DNA from: Deltaproteobacteria bacterium
GTDB lineage: Bacteria; Bdellovibrionota; JACOXK01
Length of the DNA: 19,786 nucleotides
Reading direction: 5' to 3'
NCBI GenBank assembly: GCA_016186995.1
Contig: JACPKQ010000004.1
Coordinates: forward strand, 1 to 19,786
Part shown: positions 14,859 to 19,786 of the stretch, one piece after another
Numbering within the stretch: position 1 is the first letter of the stretch
Layout: each line of letters opens with the position of its first letter
Position numbers and translations under genes: made by a program
The notes under the pieces: model-generated
What the model saw: only the letters and a program-made list of their open reading frames with translations
Databases searched by the model: none
What the model was told of the DNA's origin: nothing

Positions 14859-15817
14859 AAAGGAATGACAAAAGAAGATTTAGTTATACTTCCCCGTTTT
14901 AAACGAACGTAATAAAAACCACCTATCAAAAAATTAAGAACCAATATACACACATGAACAAGGGTTGCCACCTCTGCACCTGATACATGGGTTCCCAATC
15001 CTAATAATTTAAAAAGTACTAAAAAGGCAGCCTGCCCCACACCTAAACCAGCGGGTGTTAAAGGCAAAGCCATAATTAAAGTCCCATAAGGAACAATAAT
15101 TAAAAAAGGTAATATGCCCCCTTCATACCCCAGTGCTAAGGCAGATAAATAAAACATAAAAATCGTTAAAAAATGCGGGGTAAAACTTAAAAAATAAGTT
15201 TTTAAAACCCATTTATTTATTTTTTTTAAAGTAAATATTTTACTGCCTAGATTTAACAATGTTATTTTTTTAATAGCTTCATCACTTACAGTATGAATGA
15301 GTATATAAAAAATAAACCCTAAAAAACATATAAGAGAAACAATCCAACTCATCTTCAATAATAATGGAACTTTTGTTACAAAGGTATAATTTAAAAAAAA
15401 GATGATCATAGCACAGGATATCAGGCCAAAAAGCCCAACCACTCTATCTAAAAATACAGAAAGTATGGCAGCTATTTTTTTTTGTTTTTCTTTTTCTTCT
15501 GCATAAATATAATAAGCTTTAATAAAATCTCCGCCCACAGCGCCCGGTAAAAAAGTATTAAAAAAAATCCCTATTGAAGAAAGTTGGAATACTTCTTTAA
15601 AAGAATATCGGAATCCCAAACCTTTAAGAAGAAATTGCCAACGCCATGAATTATTAAAAAGAATGATAAAATATAAACATATCATCCCACAAAAAAGATC
15701 TACTCTTAAAAAACCCTTTAAAAGGCTTTTTGTTTCTATATGACCTGCTTGAATAAGATAAACAAAGATCCCTAAAATAAGTGCACTTTTTAATATAAAT
15801 TTCAAGATATTTGACAT
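14810..15817 (-). CDS. UPF0104/YbhN-like (LPG-synthase TM-type) flippase-domain protein
   Basis: A 335-residue integral membrane protein with about eight hydrophobic segments. The family is recognised by FNTFLPGAVGGDFIKAYYIY (67-95 region), the internal SVFLDRVVGLFGL, and the C-terminal LPLTPAGLGVGQAAFLVLFKLLG, quoted here only as PLTPAGLGVGQAAF. Such proteins include the flippase domain of lysyl-phosphatidylglycerol synthase and many stand-alone homologues near polysaccharide or lipid-glycan genes. This one has no aminoacyl-transferase domain. It is divergent from ugd-uxs, compatible with an envelope-glycan role, but that is inference. The ribosome binding site AAGG is about six bases before the ATG, inside an inverted repeat. 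The last 17-19 residues (VIPLSLRGTESEEAISQNL) are encoded by the palindromic repeat at 14760-14858, which also supplies the stop. Confidence 0.87.
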   Translation of the reverse strand: MSNILKFILKSALILGIFVYLIQAGHIETKSLLKGFLRVDLFCGMICLYFIILFNNSWRWQFLLKGLGFRYSFKEVFQLSSIGIFFNTFLPGAVGGDFIKAYYIYAEEKEKQKKIAAILSVFLDRVVGLFGLISCAMIIFFLNYTFVTKVPLLLKMSWIVSLICFLGFIFYILIHTVSDEAIKKITLLNLGSKIFTLKKINKWVLKTYFLSFTPHFLTIFMFYLSALALGYEGGILPFLIIVPYGTLIMALPLTPAGLGVGQAAFLVLFKLLGLGTHVSGAEVATLVHVCILVLNFLIGGFYYVRLKRGSITKSSFVIPLSLRGTESEEAISQNL

Positions 15818-16075
15818 AAAACAACCTTAAGTTATTAATAACAAATAAGTTAAGGTTGTCATCCCTGAAGAAGGGTCATCCTGAGAACAAGCGAAGGATC
15901 GATATTTTTTGTCGACTTTCGTTCGTGTCACCCTGAATGCTTTCCCTGTCACCCTGAACGTAGTGAAGGGTATAGTTACGAATTATATCTTTCGCTGCGC
16001 TCAAGATGACAAGAGGGATGCTCAGAATGACAAAGAACTCGAAGTATTATTCTGAGGAACGACAAAGAGAAAACG
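15818..16075. other. Divergent intergenic region made of short palindromic repeats
   Basis: 258 bases between two divergent starts. After the inverted repeat at 15821-15859 come pieces of the common dispersed palindrome type: TCATCCTGAG..AAGCGAAGGATC (from about 15877), GTCACCCTGAACGTAGTGAAGGG (split as GTCACCCTGAAC and GTAGTGAAGGG, about 15949-15970) and CTTTCGCTGCGCTCAAGATGAC (seen as TTTCGCTGCGCTCAAGATGA, about 15988-16011). I could not pick a promoter for ugd with confidence. Confidence 0.65.
15821..15859. promoter_or_regulatory. 16-bp imperfect inverted repeat covering the RBS of the UPF0104-like gene
   Basis: ACAACCTTAAGTTATT (15821-15836) and AATAAGTTAAGGTTGT (15844-15859) pair at 15 of 16 around a 7-base loop. 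In the minus-strand transcript the AAGG ribosome binding site of the UPF0104-like gene lies in the arm nearest the start codon, so the hairpin would hide it. As DNA it could equally be an operator between the divergent genes. Confidence 0.5.
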
Positions 16076-17371
16076 ATGAATATTACTGTATTTGGCACTG
16101 GATATGTTGGACTTGTGGCGGGGGTATGTTTTGCTGATGCTGGCCATCATGTCATCTGTGCTGATATTGATAAAAATAAAATTGAAAAATTAAATAAAGG
16201 TACACCTACTTTCTTTGAACCCGGCCTTGAAGATTATCTTAAAAAGGGTTTAAAAAAGAAAACCCTCACTTTTACAACTCAACTAGAAGAAGCAGTGTAC
16301 AAATCTAAAATTATCTTTATAGCTGTTGGAACTCCACAAGATCCAAATGGCAAAGCAGATCTCACCTATATATTCAATGTTGTGGGTACCATTGTTGATA
16401 ATGCAAACGAAGAAAAAACAATTATTATGAAAAGCACTGTTCCCGTAGGAACACATAAAAAAATAGAAAAGCTTCTCAAAAAATCGAAATTCCCGCTTCA
16501 CTATGTTTCTAATCCTGAGTTTTTAAGAGAAGGAAAAGCTGTTGAGGATTTCTTAAAGCCAGAAAGAGTTGTTTTAGGAGGTACCCATAAAGCAAGCATT
16601 GAAACATTGAAAGGTCTTTATAAACCTTTTTTAAGTCTTGATAGACCTATTCTTACTATGACACAGGCGAGCGCAGAAATGGCAAAATATGCTTGCAATA
16701 CCTATCTTGCAACTCGCATTTCTTTTATTAATGAAATGGCAAATCTTTCAGAACGCTTGGGAGCAAATATCAAAGATGTTAAAAAAGTTATGACACATGA
16801 CAAAAGGATTGGTCACCGTTTTCTCTACCCAGGAGTTGGATATGGTGGCAGTTGTTTTCCAAAAGATGTTTCTGCTCTTATTCACACAGCAGATGAATCC
16901 GACTGCGATCTAAAGATCCTCAAAGCAACCCATCAAACCAACGAAGCTCAAAAGCTCATTCTATTTTATAAAGTATTAAAATATTTTTTAGGGGAGCTTA
17001 AAGGTAAAAAAATAACACTGTGGGGGATCTCTTTTAAACCCCACACAGATGATATCAGAGAAGCTCCAAGTGTAGTTATCATACAAAAACTCCTTAAAGA
17101 AAAAGCACATGTTTCTACTTATGACCCCATCGCACAAGATAACCTTAAAAAGGATTTTGGAGATTGTATCGAATATGCCAACGATCCCTATGAGGCGCTG
17201 CACAATAGCGAAGCTCTTCTGATTCTTACAGAATGGAATGAGTTTAGAACCCCTGACTTTTCTCTTATGAAAGAAAAAATGAAAAACCCCGCACTTTTCG
17301 ACGGAAGAAATATCTATGAACGAAAAACAATAGAAAAATGTGGCTTTTACTATGAAGGTATCGGAACATGA
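16076..17371 (+). CDS. ugd: UDP-glucose 6-dehydrogenase
   Basis: Oxidises UDP-glucose to UDP-glucuronate with two NAD+; cytoplasmic. The 431 residues are typical of the bacterial enzyme. N-terminal Rossmann motif [15 protein letters not shown](Q) segment [15 protein letters not shown], central SNPEFLREG (145-153), [13 protein letters not shown] with Lys204 and Asn208, and active-site [12 protein letters not shown] with nucleophile Cys260 and Asp264. The C-terminal nucleotide-sugar domain has [18 protein letters not shown] and LTEWNEF. A modest AAAGAG ribosome binding site precedes ATG 16076. Its stop overlaps the next start by four bases (ATGA), so its product is probably passed straight to the decarboxylase. 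Confidence 0.97.
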   Translation: MNITVFGTGYVGLVAGVCFADAGHHVICADIDKNKIEKLNKGTPTFFEPGLEDYLKKGLKKKTLTFTTQLEEAVYKSKIIFIAVGTPQDPNGKADLTYIFNVVGTIVDNANEEKTIIMKSTVPVGTHKKIEKLLKKSKFPLHYVSNPEFLREGKAVEDFLKPERVVLGGTHKASIETLKGLYKPFLSLDRPILTMTQASAEMAKYACNTYLATRISFINEMANLSERLGANIKDVKKVMTHDKRIGHRFLYPGVGYGGSCFPKDVSALIHTADESDCDLKILKATHQTNEAQKLILFYKVLKYFLGELKGKKITLWGISFKPHTDDIREAPSVVIIQKLLKEKAHVSTYDPIAQDNLKKDFGDCIEYANDPYEALHNSEALLILTEWNEFRTPDFSLMKEKMKNPALFDGRNIYERKTIEKCGFYYEGIGT

Positions 17372-18312
17372 AAACTATTCTTATTACAGGTGGAGCTGGC
17401 TTTTTAGGTTCTCACCTCTGTCGATACTTTTTAGAAAAAAATAATAAAGTATTCTGTGTTGATAACTTTCTTACAGGAAACAACTCCAACATAGAAGATT
17501 TAAACACCCACCCTCAGTTTCATTTTATTCACCACAATATGTGTCATCCTCTTTATATTGGAGAAAAATTAGATGCTATCCTCCATTTTGCCTCTCCTGC
17601 AAGCCCCATTGATTATCAAAAAGTGCCTATCCCTACTCTTAAAGTAGGGGCTTTAGGAACACATAATGCTTTAGGATTAGCAAGAGCTCACAATGCCTCT
17701 ATCCTTCTTGCTTCGACATCTGAAGTTTATGGAGATCCTCAAATTCACCCACAAAAAGAAGATTATTGGGGACATGTAAACCCTATTGGGCCAAGAGGTT
17801 GCTACGATGAAGCCAAAAGATTTTTAGAAGCACTCACTTTTGCCTACCATCGAACTCACAAGCTTAAAACAAGTATTGTTCGTATTTTTAATACCTATGG
17901 CCCTAACATGCGTCTTCAAGATGGAAGAGCTGTTCCTAACTTTATTTCTCAAGCTCTCGAAAACAAAGATATGACAATTCATGGGGATGGTTCACAAACT
18001 CGAAGCTTTTGTTACGTTCTCGACCTTGTAGAAGGTATTGCAAAAGCCCTTGAAGTCAATCAGCCAGATCCTATTAACCTGGGAAATCCTCAAGAAATGA
18101 CGGTGCTTCAATGTGCACAAAAAATTATTGAAGCAACCCTTTCACATAGTAAAATAGTTTTTGAAAAACGCCCTGTTGATGACCCCAACGTGCGGCGCCC
18201 TGATATCACTCGTGCCAAAGAAATCTTAGGGTGGAAACCAACGACCACTCTTTCAGAAGGACTTAAAAAAACTATCCCCTACTTTAAAAAAGTACTTTCT
18301 ATTTCAGAATAA
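17368..18312 (+). CDS. uxs: UDP-glucuronate decarboxylase (UDP-xylose synthase)
   Basis: Short-chain dehydrogenase/reductase-type enzyme of 314 residues converting UDP-glucuronate to UDP-xylose through a 4-keto intermediate. NAD site [12 protein letters not shown] (6-17), substrate region [11 protein letters not shown] typical of [14 protein letters not shown] with Thr117 and Glu119, the YxxxK pair Tyr146 and Lys150 in GCYDEAKR, then [11 protein letters not shown] and [12 protein letters not shown]. The ASPASP and [10 protein letters not shown] segments distinguish it from UDP-galactose 4-epimerases. The ugd-uxs pair makes UDP-xylose from UDP-glucose, for a cell-surface glycan or a pentose-modified LPS; no xylosyltransferase is in view. 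Its last 34 bases overlap the end of the convergent secreted-protein gene. Confidence 0.93.
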   Translation: MKTILITGGAGFLGSHLCRYFLEKNNKVFCVDNFLTGNNSNIEDLNTHPQFHFIHHNMCHPLYIGEKLDAILHFASPASPIDYQKVPIPTLKVGALGTHNALGLARAHNASILLASTSEVYGDPQIHPQKEDYWGHVNPIGPRGCYDEAKRFLEALTFAYHRTHKLKTSIVRIFNTYGPNMRLQDGRAVPNFISQALENKDMTIHGDGSQTRSFCYVLDLVEGIAKALEVNQPDPINLGNPQEMTVLQCAQKIIEATLSHSKIVFEKRPVDDPNVRRPDITRAKEILGWKPTTTLSEGLKKTIPYFKKVLSISE

Positions 18313-19643
18313 GTGATAAAATATTCTTTATGAGGAAAAAGTTTTTGAACCTTCTCATCTTTTGTAAGACTACCACTTAAATATCTTTCAAATAATTCTT
18401 CTCTGTGTCTTGCTATTTTATGATTGAGTTGAATTTGTATTAAATTTCTTTTAATAAACTCATTTAAAGATACTTCTTTTACAATATTTCCTTTTTCATC
18501 ACGATCCACATCCACAGTATCAGCCCATGAAAAAAGCTCTTGGTGTTTTTCTAAAGTTCTTAAAAGAAAAAAACTTGGGTTTGGAATGTTAGGAATCCAC
18601 AGTAACCAACGCTCTTGATCCTCTTTAGTTTTAGGAAAAGCAAAGCTTCCATGAATATCAGGATGAATATCACTCGTCACCGTTAAAGGTGTTAAACCCT
18701 CAATCACTCTTACACTGACAAGCCCTGGAAAAAGTGCATTATAAAAATTTTGAAGTTCTAATGCTTTTTCCTGATAAAGAGCATTGTCAGTAATATCTTT
18801 AAGAGCTTTGTAAAAAGCTAAAACAAAAATACGATTATGTAATTCATAAGCAAGTCCATTGTTTTGGGAACCCAGTAGAGAATCAACATCTATCCCTTGT
18901 GCTTCCAAATCTTCTCTATAAAGAAGCACTGATTCTCGAATAGAAAGCCCATCTTCACGATCATAAACCTTGTGCCATAAATCAAGCTTAACTTCGGCAT
19001 TAAGTTTAACTTGTTGATCTAAAACACGAAAAAAAGTCTTTTGTAATTGTGCTTTTAATGTATCTTCTATTTTATTTCTTTCAAAAGAAATATTTAAAAT
19101 ACTGTCATTTAGTATTTTAATTTCATAAAGAGTGACACTGCGCGTTTTAATAAATTCTTCTTGATGCGCGTGATAAAAATCTCGAACCTCCCCTGGGGTA
19201 ATATAAATTTGAGAAGCAAACTGTGTAAATAAATATTTTTCAACTTCTTTTTTAACCCTTTTTCTTTCTTGAACCGCATCCTCTCCAAAAAGAACTGATT
19301 TTTTTCCTTTATTAAATAAAAATATTTTTGAATCTGGAACTTTTTTCTTCGTAAAAACAAAAAGCCTTTCACCTTCAAATAAAAATAACTCTTCTTCAAA
19401 AACCTCTAAAAGTTTTCGTTTAATAAGATGAGTTGCCGCCTTTTCACTCTGAGGGTCCTCTGAATCTTTAAAAGTAGTATAAGCAATTTTTTCAGTAGAA
19501 TTTAAATAATACCCTGTAACATCATGTAAAAAGAGGAGTTGCTTTTCTCCTAAAAAAACAAGTTCACTTGTATGAGATATTTCTTGTGCTTTTAAAAAAG
19601 AAATGAAAAATAAAATAAGAAAAGAAAAGGTAATATTTTTCAT
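18279..19643 (-). CDS. SurA/PpiC-like secreted protein, PPIase domain not recognisable
   Basis: From ATG 19643 the protein has 454 residues and begins with a signal peptide ([20 protein letters not shown]), so it should be periplasmic or otherwise exported. Around residues 148-175 the segment [17 protein letters not shown], then TLYEIKI, is what joins the SurA N-terminal chaperone domain to the parvulin domain in SurA/PpiD-type proteins. The rest is rich in charged helices ([28 protein letters not shown]) and ends with [19 protein letters not shown], which resembles the C-terminal helix of SurA. I cannot recognise a complete parvulin domain with its usual motifs. A chaperone-like role in outer-membrane protein maturation is inferred. 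An in-frame extension to ATG 19724 exists, but its start lies in a palindromic repeat and lacks signal-peptide character, so the later start is preferred, although no strong ribosome binding site is seen. Confidence 0.75.
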   Translation of the reverse strand: MKNITFSFLILFFISFLKAQEISHTSELVFLGEKQLLFLHDVTGYYLNSTEKIAYTTFKDSEDPQSEKAATHLIKRKLLEVFEEELFLFEGERLFVFTKKKVPDSKIFLFNKGKKSVLFGEDAVQERKRVKKEVEKYLFTQFASQIYITPGEVRDFYHAHQEEFIKTRSVTLYEIKILNDSILNISFERNKIEDTLKAQLQKTFFRVLDQQVKLNAEVKLDLWHKVYDREDGLSIRESVLLYREDLEAQGIDVDSLLGSQNNGLAYELHNRIFVLAFYKALKDITDNALYQEKALELQNFYNALFPGLVSVRVIEGLTPLTVTSDIHPDIHGSFAFPKTKEDQERWLLWIPNIPNPSFFLLRTLEKHQELFSWADTVDVDRDEKGNIVKEVSLNEFIKRNLIQIQLNHKIARHREELFERYLSGSLTKDEKVQKLFPHKEYFITYSEIESTFLK

Positions 19644-19696
19644 AAGAATCAAGTGGTTATACACCACTCTTAAAGTTTTTTCTAATTGTTTTTCCC

Positions 19697-19786
19697 TTGT
19701 CATTCCCGCAATCCCCTCTGTCATTCTCGTGAAGACGGGAATCCAGGATTTTAGATCCCGGATATTGCTAACGCAATTCCGGGATG
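19697..19786. repeat. Palindromic repeats at the right edge
   Basis: Two units: TTGTCATTCCCGCAATCCCC with GTCATTCTCGTGAAGACGGG and AATCC (19697-19743), then a strong hairpin 19755-19785, ATCCCGGATATTGC taac GCAATTCCGGGAT, with a single bulge. The second has the same outer ATCCCGG/CGGGAT as the central hairpin of family A copies. The unit may continue past the window. Confidence 0.7.

Overview
The window reads as a piece of chromosome from an AT-rich (mid-30s % GC by eye), Gram-negative, LPS-bearing bacterium. Evidence for this is a heptose-bisphosphate phosphatase, a SurA-like secreted protein, nucleotide-sugar enzymes and a FadI/FadJ-type beta-oxidation pair. Single-chain class II glycyl-tRNA synthetase, the run mgtE-recO-glyQS-ppdK and ubiquitous palindromic repeats suggest a deltaproteobacterium-like lineage. 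That placement is inference; no rRNA or other phylogenetic marker is present. Nothing here looks like phage, plasmid or insertion-sequence DNA with its own transposase.

Layout. 1-3141 (minus): a FadI-type thiolase followed by a FadJ-type multifunctional protein cut by the window edge. 3142-3706: a repeat block. 3707-4099 (plus): a small membrane protein with two PspC domains. 4102-5061 (minus): an EamA/DMT permease. 5171-6843 (plus): a NodI/NodJ-like ABC exporter pair. 6844-7360: repeats. 7361-11508 (minus): pyruvate phosphate dikinase downstream of glycyl-tRNA synthetase, with a repeat between them. 11509-12102: repeats. 12103-12651 (plus): GmhB-like phosphatase. 12623-14735 (minus): mgtE then recO, one base apart. 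14810-15817 (minus): a UPF0104/YbhN-like membrane protein whose last residues are encoded by a repeat. 15818-16075: divergent intergenic region with an inverted repeat and more repeats. 16076-18312 (plus): UDP-glucose dehydrogenase and UDP-glucuronate decarboxylase, together making UDP-xylose. 18279-19643 (minus): a SurA-like secreted protein. 19697-19786: palindromic repeats.

The genes are ordinary housekeeping and envelope genes, packed tightly. Three 4-base ATGA stop/start overlaps (fadI/fadJ, ABC ATPase/permease, ugd/uxs) mark operons, and two pairs of convergent genes overlap at their 3' ends.

The unusual part is between the genes. Every gene-free gap longer than about 200 bp carries structured repeats. 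Family A has four copies of about 140-155 bp, with terminal inverted repeats that keep pairing even where their sequence differs and a central ATCCC/GGGAT hairpin that can be a different module in different copies. Family B is about 156 bp, with 23-bp near-perfect terminal inverted repeats and internal hairpins. One of those hairpins recurs at a second site with a conserved loop, a conserved bulge and a largely rewritten but still paired stem. A and B sit together in the same order at two loci (3171-3623 and 11572-11978). Simpler palindromes of the GTCATTGCGAGG and GTCATCCTGAG kinds make up the rest. No protein that could move or process these elements is visible in the window.
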